From positions 1 through 26,698 of the forward strand of contig JAUIEM010000092.1 in NCBI GenBank assembly GCA_030428695.1: 26,698 nt of DNA, given 5' to 3'. Below the pieces are notes generated by a model. The model saw only the letters and a list, made by a program, of their open reading frames with translations, was not told where the DNA came from and ran no database searches. The translations under genes were made by a program, and so were the position numbers. The stretch comes from a bacterium (lineage in GTDB: Bacteria > Planctomycetota > J058 > JAJDCP01). Position 1 is the first letter of the stretch; every line of letters starts with the position of its first letter. Shown here piece after piece: positions 15,647-23,919 of the stretch.

Positions 15647-16861
15647 GTGCCGCCGCCTCCGCCTTCCGTCCCCTGTTCCGCCCCGCCGCTGGCCCGACGC
15701 CGCGCCCGCGAGCCCGAGGGGCTGTACGTCCACATCCCGTTCTGCGTGCGCAAGTGCAGCTATTGCGACTTCGTCTCGGGTCCGGCAGCGACCGCCCGCC
15801 GGCTGCGCTACCTCGAGGCCCTGGCCCGCGAGGCCGAGGGGCTGCCGGCGGACTTCCGCGCGCGCACCGTGTTCGTCGGCGGGGGCACGCCGTCGATGCT
15901 GCTGCCGAGTGAGATCGACCGGCTCGGCGCCATCCTCCGGCCCTTCCTCGACGACACGACGGTCGAGGTCAGCTTCGAGGGCAACCCCGGCACCCTGAGC
16001 CGCGAGCGCCTCGAGCGCTTCGCCGCCGCCGGCGCGACGCGGGTCAGCATGGGGGCGCAGACCTTCGATCCCGAGGGCCTGCGCCGGCTCGGGCGCATCC
16101 ACGACGGGCGCGATGTCGAGCGCGCGGCGAAGGAGGTCCAGCGCCTCGGGCTGCAGCTGAACATCGACCTGATCTTCGGCTATCCCGGCCAGACCCTGGC
16201 CAGCCTCGAGCACGACCTCGAGCGCATGCTCGCCATCGGACCGGGCCACATCAGCGCCTACTGCCTGATCTACGAGCCGGGCACGCCGCTGTTCGAGGCG
16301 CGCGCACAGGGCTCCCTCCAGACCGTGCCCGATGCCGCGCAGGAGCGCATGGCCGAGCGCGTGCAGGAACGTCTGGGCGCGGCCGGCTACGGCTGGTACG
16401 AGGTGTCGAACCACGCGCTCCCGGGCCGCGAGTGTGAGCACAACCTCCTGTACTGGCGCAACGAGGCCTACCATGCCCTCGGGCTGGCGGCGACCTCCTA
16501 CGTCGACGGCGTGCGCGCGACCCGGGTCGCCGACCTCGAGGACTACTGCGCGCGGCTCGCCGCGGGCCGCCCGGTGATCGCCCGCCGCGAGCGGCTCGGG
16601 GAACGGGAAGAGGCGGCGGAGACGTTGATGCTGGCGCTGCGCATGCGGCGGGGCTTCACACGGAGCTGGTTTCGTGAAAGGACCGGGATGGCGCTGTCAA
16701 ACCTTCTGGAAGACCGGCTGCAACCCCTTGTGGAACAGGGTCTTCTGTGGGACGATGGCGAGCGGGTGGCGGTCGCGCCTGCCGGCGTGTTCCTCAGCGA
16801 CAGCCTGACCACCGCCCTCTGGCCGGACACGCTGGAATTCCCCGCCGAGGAGGAGTCGTGA
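15647..16861 (+). CDS. hemW: HemW-type radical SAM protein (heme chaperone; coproporphyrinogen oxidase-like)
   Basis: A 404-aa protein, about the family length. After a short proline-rich start, YVHIPFCVRKCSYCDF carries the radical-SAM cysteines C33, C37 and C40 in CxxxCxxC. The following CDF is the HemW form, not the CxC of true HemN. VFVGGGTPS, SMGAQTFD, DLIFGYPGQT and the HemW-specific HNLLYW motif follow, with a C-terminal winged-helix domain. HemW is a heme-binding protein that delivers heme to membrane enzymes and does not oxidise coproporphyrinogen. The GTG at 15647 is the best start: the open frame extends further upstream, but those residues are not HemW-like and the predicted promoter lies inside them. 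Its stop overlaps the lgt start. Confidence 0.92.
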   Translation: MPPPPPSVPCSAPPLARRRAREPEGLYVHIPFCVRKCSYCDFVSGPAATARRLRYLEALAREAEGLPADFRARTVFVGGGTPSMLLPSEIDRLGAILRPFLDDTTVEVSFEGNPGTLSRERLERFAAAGATRVSMGAQTFDPEGLRRLGRIHDGRDVERAAKEVQRLGLQLNIDLIFGYPGQTLASLEHDLERMLAIGPGHISAYCLIYEPGTPLFEARAQGSLQTVPDAAQERMAERVQERLGAAGYGWYEVSNHALPGRECEHNLLYWRNEAYHALGLAATSYVDGVRATRVADLEDYCARLAAGRPVIARRERLGEREEAAETLMLALRMRRGFTRSWFRERTGMALSNLLEDRLQPLVEQGLLWDDGERVAVAPAGVFLSDSLTTALWPDTLEFPAEEES

Positions 16862-17826
16862 GACCGCTGCTGTTCGAGATCCCGATCCCGTTCACGGACA
16901 TCTCCATCCCGATCTTTTCCTACGGGCTCGCGCTGATGCTCGGCTTCCTGACCGGCGCGAAGCTCGCGGAGTGGATGCTGCGCAAGAAGGGCCAGAAGAC
17001 CGCCCTGGTCGGCGACTTCATGTTCGTCGCCCTGGTCTGCGGCATCTTCGGCTCCCGCGCGCTCGCCGTCTGGGAGAAGTGGGATGAGCTGCACAACAAG
17101 CCCCTCGAGTGGTTCGAGGTCTGGAACGGCGGGCTGACCTACTACGGCGGGCTGATCTTCGCGACCGCGGGCTGCATGTGGTTCCTGCGGCGCAAGAAGC
17201 AGGACATCCTGTGGTTCGCCGACATGGTCACCCCGGCGCTGGCCCTCGGCCTGGCCTGGGGCCGCCTCGGCTGCCTGCTCAACGGCTGCTGCTACGGGGC
17301 GGCGACGGCGGCCGATTCCATCTTCGGCGTCGTCTTCCCAGCCCACTGCCAGGTCTACAGCCACCTGCCCGAGGGGGCGGCGCCGTTTCCGGTCTACCCG
17401 ACCCAGGTCTACTCGGTGCTCTTCGCCCTCGGCCTGATGGGGCTGACCATCTGGGTGGACAAGGTCTGGAAGACGCGCAACAAGGGCCAGCTGCTCACCC
17501 TGGCCGGGGTGATCTACGCGCTGTTCCGTTTCGGCATCGAGATGATCCGCGCGGACAACAGCCCGGAGTTCATCTTCGGCACGACGATCAGCCAGACGAT
17601 CAGCCTCGGCTTCGGCGCGCTCTGCCTGCTGGCCTTCGTGTGGCTGCACGTGCGCGGGACGCCCGCGGCTGACGGGCCGCACACGCCGTGTCCGGGCAAG
17701 GGCGCCGAGGAGAAGGAAGCCGAGCCGGCGCCGGTGGCGGTCGAGAGCGCGCCCGAGCCGGCCGAGGCGGAGGAGCAGGGAGCTTCCGGGAAGCAGAAGC
17801 GCAAGCGCCGACGGCGGAAGAAGTAG
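16858..17826 (+). CDS. lgt: Prolipoprotein diacylglyceryl transferase with charged C-terminal tail
   Basis: Lgt attaches diacylglycerol to the lipobox cysteine of prolipoproteins in the inner membrane. The 322-aa protein has about seven membrane helices and family motifs: GGLTYYGGL (91-99), GRLGCLLNGCCYG (135-147, with the essential Arg), YPTQVYSVL and RFGIEMIR. The GCCYG form is seen in several non-proteobacterial phyla. The last ~55 residues form an extra hydrophilic tail, first rich in Ala/Glu/Pro and then ending in a cluster of Lys/Arg (KQKRKRRRRKK). Start is GTG at 16858, overlapping the hemW stop as GTGA, with GAGGAG just upstream. The several lipoproteins in this window are potential substrates. 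Confidence 0.95.
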   Translation: MRPLLFEIPIPFTDISIPIFSYGLALMLGFLTGAKLAEWMLRKKGQKTALVGDFMFVALVCGIFGSRALAVWEKWDELHNKPLEWFEVWNGGLTYYGGLIFATAGCMWFLRRKKQDILWFADMVTPALALGLAWGRLGCLLNGCCYGAATAADSIFGVVFPAHCQVYSHLPEGAAPFPVYPTQVYSVLFALGLMGLTIWVDKVWKTRNKGQLLTLAGVIYALFRFGIEMIRADNSPEFIFGTTISQTISLGFGALCLLAFVWLHVRGTPAADGPHTPCPGKGAEEKEAEPAPVAVESAPEPAEAEEQGASGKQKRKRRRRKK

Positions 17827-17832
17827 CTCCGG

Positions 17833-18354
17833 ATGAAGTGGTTCCTGCTGTTCTTCGTCCTGCCCCTCGTCGAGCTGTGGCTCCTGATCACGATCGGCGA
17901 GCACCTCGGCGCAACCCCGACCGTCGCCCTGGTCCTCGTCACCGGCCTGGCCGGTGTGACCCTGGTCAAGCGCCAGGGGCGCGCGACCCTGCAGACGCTG
18001 CAGCAGCGTCTCGCGCGCGGCGAGGTGCCGAGCCAGCAGATCGCCGAGGGCGCGCTGCTGCTGTTCTCCGGCGCCTTCCTGATGACCCCCGGCGTGATCA
18101 CCGACGCGACCGGGCTGCTGCTGCTGGTTCCGCCCCTGCGGGCCTGGTGCGCGAAGCGGCTGGTCGGGCACTTCGGGAAGCACGTCAAGCACGTGCGCAT
18201 GGCGCCGCCGGTCGGCGCCGACGGCTTCGGGCCGATCTACCAGGCCGACGCCCGGGTCCTGACCCCCGAAGAGGTCGCCGCCCGCGACGAGCAGCGGCGT
18301 CAGGCGGAGGAAACGGAAGGCCCGGACAAGGCGTTGCCGTCGCCGGAGGAGTAG
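17833..18354 (+). CDS. fxsA: FxsA-family cytoplasmic membrane protein
   Basis: A 173-aa membrane protein with FxsA-family features: FVLPLVELWLLITIGEHLG at the start, VTGLAGVTLVKRQG, then GALLLFSGAFLMTPGVITD and GLLLLVPPLRAW. Three to four hydrophobic stretches occupy residues 1-115, followed by a hydrophilic tail of ~60 residues. FxsA (suppressor of F exclusion of phage T7) is widespread, but its normal role is unclear. It begins six bases after the lgt stop and is probably the last gene of the hemW-lgt-fxsA unit. Confidence 0.9.
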   Translation: MKWFLLFFVLPLVELWLLITIGEHLGATPTVALVLVTGLAGVTLVKRQGRATLQTLQQRLARGEVPSQQIAEGALLLFSGAFLMTPGVITDATGLLLLVPPLRAWCAKRLVGHFGKHVKHVRMAPPVGADGFGPIYQADARVLTPEEVAARDEQRRQAEETEGPDKALPSPEE

Positions 18355-18380
18355 CGGCGGCCAATGCCCGGCGCTAGAAT
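18352..18380 (+). promoter_or_regulatory. Possible promoter of the tandem DUF4157 gene
   Basis: TAGCGG (18352-18357), 17 bases, TAGAAT (18375-18380). The start would be near 18387, leaving a ~56-nt leader that carries the hairpin at 18403-18423. The -35 is weak, the -10 good; it overlaps the fxsA stop. Confidence 0.4.
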
Positions 18381-18402
18381 TAAGCGCGTGTGCACACAGA
18401 CT

Positions 18403-18423
18403 CTCTCCGGGCGGGCCGGAGAG
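18403..18423 (+). promoter_or_regulatory. Leader hairpin upstream of the tandem DUF4157 gene
   Basis: CTCTCCGG (18403-18410) pairs perfectly with CCGGAGAG (18416-18423) around loop GCGGG. It ends 19 bases before the TTG start and has no T run, so it may affect translation initiation rather than terminate. The ribosome-binding GGGAG (18432-18436) lies just outside the stem. Confidence 0.35.
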
Positions 18424-18442
18424 TCGTCGCCGGGAGTCTCGT

Positions 18443-21400
18443 TTGGCGATCACGATCGGGCGGATCCGCGTCCGCCTCCAAGTCAACCTGCCGAAGAAAG
18501 CGCCGGCCGTCGCGCGCCGCCAGGCCGTGGCCGCCGCCGAGGCGAAGGCGCCGGTGCTCGGGACGGCCGGGCGGCCGAGCTGGTTGCCGAGCGTCGCCGC
18601 GTCCCCCGGTCGTCCGCTCCGTCCCGGCGGGGTACGCCATCAGATGGAGAAGGTGTTCGACACCGACTTCAGCGATGTGCGGGTGCACTACGACCTCGCC
18701 GCCGGCCAGAAGGTGCTCGCCCGCAAGGCCCTCGCCTTCACCTACGGCAGCGACATCTACTTCGCCCCCGGCGAGTACAATCCACGCAGCGCCCGTGGCC
18801 GCGCCCTGCTCGCCCACGAGCTGACCCACGTCATCCAGAACCGGCGCGGGCCGAAGCGGCTGCACGCGCGCTTCGACATCCCCGAGAAGGCGTCCGAGGC
18901 GGAGAAGAAGGCGCTCAAGGTCGAGAAGAACTTCCTGCGCCAGCCGCGCATCATGGATCCGCGCACGATCCAGGAGGTGCGCAAGGTCGCGCTGCCGCCC
19001 GGCAACCGGCGCACCCAGAAGCGCTGGGGGGTGCTCGAGCTCGGCATGGCGAAGATGCTGCGCATCGCCGCCGGCAACCTCGGCCAGGCCCGGCAGAAGC
19101 TCGACGATCACAAGCCGGGGCGCACCAAGGGGCTCAGCTTCCCGAAAGAGGTCTGGCCCTTCCTCAACCGCGGGCGCGCCGGGCTGATCAGCCTGTTCCT
19201 GCGCGACCGCGCGGTGACGCCGAACGTCTACTTCCTCGCCCGCTCCCAGCGCTACACCCGCTGGCGCATGCCGCGGTACGCGCCGCAGCGCTACGAGGGC
19301 TTCGAGGAGCGGCAGGCGAAGGTCTCCGCCCTGTACAACAAGGCGTGGAAGCTCTGGAGGCACGACCGCAAGCGCCTCGCGAAGCTCGCCCACAAGCCGA
19401 AGAAGGGGCTCGCCTCCCACCTCCGCAAGCGCGCGAAGCTCGCCCGCAAGGGCTTGATGCCGAACGAGATCCTCGCGTTCCTGCAGAGCCTGAAGAAAGA
19501 GCGCAAGGTCTACAACGAGCAGCTGTTCGTCATCCGCAAGAAAATGACGAAGGCGCGCGACCAGCTCAAGCAGGCGAAGCTCGCCTGGGGCCGCGGCCAG
19601 CCGCGCGAGATGCAGGCCCTGCTCGGCAAGGCCTCGGCCAACCTGCAGGCGGTGCGCGGCTACGACCGGCGGGTCGGCGTCCTGCACTTCCCCGGCAACC
19701 TCCACGAGCTGCCGAAGCTGTCGCCGCGGCTGAACAAGATCGCGCGTTGGCGCGGCTTCGACTGGCCGAAGCAGCGGCTGCGCTTCGGCAAGCAGCTGTT
19801 CAAGCTCGAGGCCGGCATCCGGCGCCACCAGCGCCTCGGCCTGACCGAGCCGGGGCGGCGCAAGCGGCGGAAGCTGCTCGCGCGGCTCGGCACCGCCTAC
19901 GCCCGCTTCCACAAGCAGGCCCTGCCGTGGTTCGAGTTCAAGGGCGAGATGGCGTCCGCCCGTCCCGGTGGCTGGCCCGAGCCCGCCGTCGAGGCGAAGC
20001 TCAAGGGCGCCGAGGACGCGGTGCTCGAGGCGCTGCTCGCGGTCCAGAAGAAGACGAAGGCGACCGACGTCTACCGGCTGTCGCGCGATCATCATCCGTG
20101 GCAGCGGAACCGCGTCACGCGGAACATGCACAGCTTCTTCATGCGCCTGGGGGTCGCCCACAAGGGTGAGATCTACCTGCGCATGATCGAGATGCGGGTA
20201 CGCACCGTCCGCCAGCTGCGCACGCAGCGGTCGACGAAGGAAGGCTTCAAGCGGCTCGCCGAGGTCTCCCGGCTGTCGAAGATCGAGGCGGGCCGGCGCG
20301 CGGGGCAGACCGGCGAGTGGTGGGAGCTGCGGCGCGGCCGCGGGCGTCCCGTTCCGCTCCTGCCGAAGCCCGAGCCCTGGCCGCTGCCGCCGGTCGACCA
20401 CCTGCCGCCCGGGGTCAGCGTCCCCGGTCTGCGCCAGACGCCCGAGGAGAGCAAGGCCGCCAAGGGGGCCTGGCTCAAGATCCTCGGTCACGGCGGCAAC
20501 CCCGGCTGGATCCGCCGCGAGCAGCTGCGCCAGGCGGCCCGTCCGGACGACCGTTCGCCGGTACGCAGCCAGCGCCGGGGCGACGCCTGGCTGCTCGGCA
20601 TGCTCGAGCGCGGGGCCCGGGGCGAGGTCTGGAGCGGGGCATCGCCGCTCGACGACATGCCGACGAAGCTGCGCAAGCGGCTGCGCTTCCTCTCCCGCCT
20701 GAGCCGCAAGCAGCGGCGCGGCCTGAACAAGGGCCAGCGGCGCGCCCTCTCGGCGCGGGAACGCGAGCAGGCGGGATGGCTCGAGACCCTGGAGTCGATG
20801 GGCATCGACGGCAGCTTCTTCGCCGAGCGCTACGCGATGGGGGGCCTGCACCGCAAGGCGATCTCGACCCTCGCGATCGACCGGCACATCGCGGCCGCGA
20901 CCGCCGCCCTCGACCTCGGCAAGCCGCAGTCCGGCGCCCTGGTGCTCGACCACGCCTCGCGTGACAAGCTGAAGAAACACCTCGGCATCGACCCCGGCGA
21001 CGTCCGCGTCAGCGTCGGGCGCGACGCGGCCAAGCTCGCCGCCGAGCTGTCGGCCGAGGCGCTCGCGGTCGGCAAGAACGTCTTCCTCGCCGAGGGCAAG
21101 CACCGCGAGCACGACCCGAAGGGCATGGCGCTGATCGCCCACGAGGTCACCCACACCCTGCAGACCGAGCAGACCGGCATGGCCCGCCAGGCCGGCCTGG
21201 TCGCGCCGGTCGACAACGTGCAGAGCCGCGAGGCGATCGCCGAGTCGATCGAGGCGCGGGTCGAGCGCCAGGAGCGGTCCCGTCGCTACGCCGCGGCCAA
21301 GCGCCGCATGGTGATGCGCGACGGGCGCCTCGAGCACGGCGCCCAGGTGCGCAAGCTCGACCGCGGTCCGGTGCTTCCCTCCCACCGCCGGGCCGGGCCG

Positions 21401-21586
21401 CGCGCGGAGACGCGCGACGTGATCAGCCGGGTGATGGAGGACTACTCGATCAAGGCCTCGATCTCGAGTCGCGACTTCATCGACGAGATGGCGACCCGGG
21501 TGATGGACCTGCTCGCGAGCGACCTCGTCACCGAGGCGACCCGCCGCGAAGAGCTCGAGTGGGGTCCCTTCCACCGCGGGCAGTGA
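18443..21586 (+). CDS. Large basic protein with two DUF4157 (eCIS-core) metallopeptidase-like domains
   Basis: A 1047-aa protein starting with TTG (GGGAG upstream). Residues about 61-135 match DUF4157/eCIS_core: GVRHQMEKVFDTDFSDVRVHYD, ALAFTYGSDIYFAPG, then AHELTHVIQ with intact HExxH (H125, E126, H129). Near the C-terminus, residues about 830-910 form a second copy: LKKHLGIDPGDVRVSVG, EALAVGKNVFLAEG and AHEVTHTLQ (H900, E901, H904). The ~690 residues between are extremely rich in Lys and Arg, mostly helical, with no recognised domain. No signal peptide or membrane segment is visible. DUF4157 proteins are typical cargo or accessory proteins of extracellular contractile injection systems, and occur outside them in large-genome bacteria. 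No sheath, tube or baseplate genes are in the window, so the eCIS link is inference. Possible roles are a self-processing effector or an assembly protease. Confidence 0.85.
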   Translation: MAITIGRIRVRLQVNLPKKAPAVARRQAVAAAEAKAPVLGTAGRPSWLPSVAASPGRPLRPGGVRHQMEKVFDTDFSDVRVHYDLAAGQKVLARKALAFTYGSDIYFAPGEYNPRSARGRALLAHELTHVIQNRRGPKRLHARFDIPEKASEAEKKALKVEKNFLRQPRIMDPRTIQEVRKVALPPGNRRTQKRWGVLELGMAKMLRIAAGNLGQARQKLDDHKPGRTKGLSFPKEVWPFLNRGRAGLISLFLRDRAVTPNVYFLARSQRYTRWRMPRYAPQRYEGFEERQAKVSALYNKAWKLWRHDRKRLAKLAHKPKKGLASHLRKRAKLARKGLMPNEILAFLQSLKKERKVYNEQLFVIRKKMTKARDQLKQAKLAWGRGQPREMQALLGKASANLQAVRGYDRRVGVLHFPGNLHELPKLSPRLNKIARWRGFDWPKQRLRFGKQLFKLEAGIRRHQRLGLTEPGRRKRRKLLARLGTAYARFHKQALPWFEFKGEMASARPGGWPEPAVEAKLKGAEDAVLEALLAVQKKTKATDVYRLSRDHHPWQRNRVTRNMHSFFMRLGVAHKGEIYLRMIEMRVRTVRQLRTQRSTKEGFKRLAEVSRLSKIEAGRRAGQTGEWWELRRGRGRPVPLLPKPEPWPLPPVDHLPPGVSVPGLRQTPEESKAAKGAWLKILGHGGNPGWIRREQLRQAARPDDRSPVRSQRRGDAWLLGMLERGARGEVWSGASPLDDMPTKLRKRLRFLSRLSRKQRRGLNKGQRRALSAREREQAGWLETLESMGIDGSFFAERYAMGGLHRKAISTLAIDRHIAAATAALDLGKPQSGALVLDHASRDKLKKHLGIDPGDVRVSVGRDAAKLAAELSAEALAVGKNVFLAEGKHREHDPKGMALIAHEVTHTLQTEQTGMARQAGLVAPVDNVQSREAIAESIEARVERQERSRRYAAAKRRMVMRDGRLEHGAQVRKLDRGPVLPSHRRAGPRAETRDVISRVMEDYSIKASISSRDFIDEMATRVMDLLASDLVTEATRREELEWGPFHRGQ

Positions 21587-21644
21587 GCTGCCCGACATGA
21601 GCCCCGTTGGATCAGCGTAGCTTCTGTCTCTGCTCGAAAGTCCT

Positions 21645-21669
21645 GTAGGGGCAGGGTTTACGCCTGCCC
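21645..21669 (+). repeat. Single REP-like GTAG hairpin
   Basis: GTAG (21645-21648) followed by stem GGGCAGG (21649-21655), loop GTTTACG and CCTGCCC (21663-21669). It aligns with the two units at 9272-9322, with a compensatory G-to-A/C-to-T change in the stem. It lies 58 bases after the DUF4157 gene stop, in the convergent intergenic region. Confidence 0.65.
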
Positions 21670-21766
21670 GCCCAGCCTGGGTAGGACCTATGTGCTGAGC
21701 TGAGCGTGAGTTGTGTGGCGGATCGGTGAGAGCCTCGGCAGGCCGGTCTTGGCGCTTGCGAGGTGC

Positions 21767-21863
21767 AGAAGGGAAGGAAGGGAAGGAAGGGGAAGAAGGA
21801 AAAGAAGAAACTTCTTTGTCTTCTTCTTCTTTCTTCTTTCTTCTCCTCCCTTCCCCCTCTTTG
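21767..21863. terminator. Long purine/pyrimidine inverted repeat between convergent genes
   Basis: Purines only from 21767 to 21810 (repeats of GAAGG and GAAGAA), then almost only pyrimidines from 21811 to about 21861. The two halves are near-complements and could fold into a long imperfect hairpin of roughly 40 bp, or a triplex (H-DNA) structure. It sits between convergent genes ending at 21586 and 21940 and may stop transcription from both sides. The rest of the 353-base gap holds the REP-like unit and nothing else I can recognise. Confidence 0.5.
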
Positions 21864-21939
21864 CTTTGATCGACCGCCGAGAAATCGAACGCTTGGAGAA
21901 CATCATCTCCTGTCCGGCCCCTGCGTTGCTTCCGGCAGA

Positions 21940-23847
21940 TCAGCCGAACGAGATCGCCTTCTGGTAGGGAGCGACCTTTTCAGCAAACTTGATCTCGAGG
22001 TGGTAGCTGCCGGCTTCGACCCGCGCCTGGATCGGGTGCGGCGAGCGCTCGAAGACCTTCATCATCGCCTTGTTCGACGTGATGACGTCGGCCGTGAAGC
22101 CGTCGAGCCCGCGCTCCTTCCCGATCTTCATCAGGTAGGAGAACAGGAAGCTCGCGATGCCCTTGCCCTGGAATTCCTCGTCGACGACGAAGGCGACATC
22201 GCCGTACCGACAGTCGCCGAGGCAGGCGTAGCGCCCTTCGGCGATCACGTAGTCGTCGTGGGGCTCGGAGACGGTGCCGACGATCGACAGCGTGCGCCGG
22301 TAGTCGACGTTGACGTAGGACTGCATCTTGCGGTGGGGCATCGTCTTGATCGGGCTGAAGTAGCGGTAGTAGACAGACTCCTCCGAGAAGCGGTAGAACA
22401 GCCGCCGCATCTGCTCCTCGTCCGAGGGCCGGATCGCCCGGAAGCGCACCTTCAGCCCGTCCTTGAAAGTGCGCGCGGTCGCGACCTCCTGCGGGTAGAA
22501 GTGGCCGGCGTCGGCGAGGTAGATCTGGTCCTGGAACAGCAGCCGCGCCGCCTTGGCCTGCTCGACCAGGCTCTGGCGGTCGTCCGGATGGGCGATGTCG
22601 ATCAGCGCCTGGGCGCGCTCCCGCACGGTGCGCCCGCCCAGGTGCGCGACGCCGTGCTCGGTCGCGACCATGTCGACCGCCTCGCGGCTGGCCATCTGCT
22701 GCGGCAGGTCGCCCAGGGCCGGGAGGATGTTCGAGACGCCGCCGAGGTTCCGGCTCGGCAGCGCGATGATCGCCTTGCCCCGGGGGGACAGCCGGGCCCC
22801 GAACAGGAGATCGCTGACCTCCGCGGTGCCGGCCGCGGCGATCACCTTGCCCGGGCCGCGCTTGCTCGTCCCGACGTGCAGGGCGATGCGGCCGGTCAGG
22901 TCGACCTTGCGGGCGTGGAGGATGCTGATGTAGCGCTCGTTCTGGCCCCGGCGCATCGGGCAGCCGGTCACGTCGACCCCCTGCATCTCGATGCGCGGGT
23001 TCTCGTGGGCCCAGGTGTGCAGCTCCTTGCTGCCGACCAGCCAGGAGCCGAGGGAGCGGCCGCGGAACTGCGCCTTGTGGCGGTTGGTGACCGCCCCGCT
23101 CCGCATCAGGTCCATCACCGCGTCGGTCAGCAGCAGCGAGTGGATGCCGAGGTTCCTCTTCTTCGAGAGGTGCGGGACCAGGGCCTCGAACAGGGGGCCG
23201 ACCGCGTAGGCCAGGCAGCTGCCGTCGTCGACCTGCGAGGCGACGACGGCCGCGAGCCTGTCGAAGACCGGCTCGACGGGCCAGCGCCCGGCGTAGTGCA
23301 TCGCCAGGCCGCCGTCGACCAGGAAGTCGAGCTCGTCGACCGAGACGAAGCTGTCGCCGAGGGTGCGGGGCTGGCCGGCCTGGATCTCCCCGACCACCAG
23401 CGCCGCCTGGTCGATCGCCTGGCGGGCGGCGTCGACCGCGGTGCCGAGGCTGCAGTAGCCGTCGGCGTCGGGCGGGCCGACGGCGACGAAGGCGACGTCG
23501 ACCCGGATCGCGCCGCTGGTGATCAGCCGTGGCACCTCCGCGAAGGAGCAGGGCACGAGGTCGACCTGCCCCTCGGTGATCGCCCGTCCCGCGACCCCGC
23601 CGGAGAAGAAGGTCTTCAGCCGGTAGCGCCGGGACTGCCGGGCGGCCTGGCCGAGGGCGTCGCCGACGCTGATCAGCTGCATCAGCTCGAGGTCCTGGAG
23701 GTTGTGCTGGCGCGACTCGACCAGCGCCTTGAGCAGGGCGCGGGGCTCGGCCGGCCCGGAGGAGAGAAAGACGTGCATGCCCGGCTCGATCTTGCCGAGC
23801 ACGACCTCCGGGGCGACGAGCTTCTGCCGCCAGGTTTCCTCCGCCAT
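21940..23847 (-). CDS. Acetyl-CoA hydrolase/CoA-transferase-like protein fused to GNAT acetyltransferase
   Basis: A 635-aa fusion. Residues about 10-430 resemble the acetyl-CoA hydrolase/4-hydroxybutyrate CoA-transferase family, with VFLSSGPAEPRALLKAL, the glycine-rich FSGGVAGRAI, DVAFVAVGPPDADGYCSLG, NLGIHSLLLTDAVMDLM and LPSRNLGGVSNILPAL. Residues about 460-620 are a GNAT domain (VRFRAIRPSDEEQMRRLF, then acetyl-CoA loop EFQGKGIASFLFSYL). In active CoA-transferases the GIHxE glutamate forms the thioester intermediate; here that position looks like Leu238, so classic CoA transfer may be lost. It may instead bind acyl-CoA and control or feed the acetyltransferase, for example for protein lysine acetylation. 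Similar fusions exist in several phyla. ATG at 23847 has only a weak ribosome-binding site. Confidence 0.9.
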   Translation of the reverse strand: MAEETWRQKLVAPEVVLGKIEPGMHVFLSSGPAEPRALLKALVESRQHNLQDLELMQLISVGDALGQAARQSRRYRLKTFFSGGVAGRAITEGQVDLVPCSFAEVPRLITSGAIRVDVAFVAVGPPDADGYCSLGTAVDAARQAIDQAALVVGEIQAGQPRTLGDSFVSVDELDFLVDGGLAMHYAGRWPVEPVFDRLAAVVASQVDDGSCLAYAVGPLFEALVPHLSKKRNLGIHSLLLTDAVMDLMRSGAVTNRHKAQFRGRSLGSWLVGSKELHTWAHENPRIEMQGVDVTGCPMRRGQNERYISILHARKVDLTGRIALHVGTSKRGPGKVIAAAGTAEVSDLLFGARLSPRGKAIIALPSRNLGGVSNILPALGDLPQQMASREAVDMVATEHGVAHLGGRTVRERAQALIDIAHPDDRQSLVEQAKAARLLFQDQIYLADAGHFYPQEVATARTFKDGLKVRFRAIRPSDEEQMRRLFYRFSEESVYYRYFSPIKTMPHRKMQSYVNVDYRRTLSIVGTVSEPHDDYVIAEGRYACLGDCRYGDVAFVVDEEFQGKGIASFLFSYLMKIGKERGLDGFTADVITSNKAMMKVFERSPHPIQARVEAGSYHLEIKFAEKVAPYQKAISFG

Positions 23848-23919
23848 CTGTGGTCCCCCGTTTCCGATGCCGAATCCCGAAGCCGACTCCGACTCCGGGA
23901 TGGACTCGGTGCTGGAGCC

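Noticed and set aside
18443..21586. Full extracellular contractile injection system locus
   Set aside because: Flanking genes are fxsA on one side and a CoA-transferase/GNAT fusion on the other; no sheath, tube, spike, baseplate or AAA ATPase gene is visible.
18380..21598. 1072-codon minus-strand open frame
   Set aside because: Antisense shadow of the tandem DUF4157 gene, which has matching domain motifs and a ribosome-binding site.
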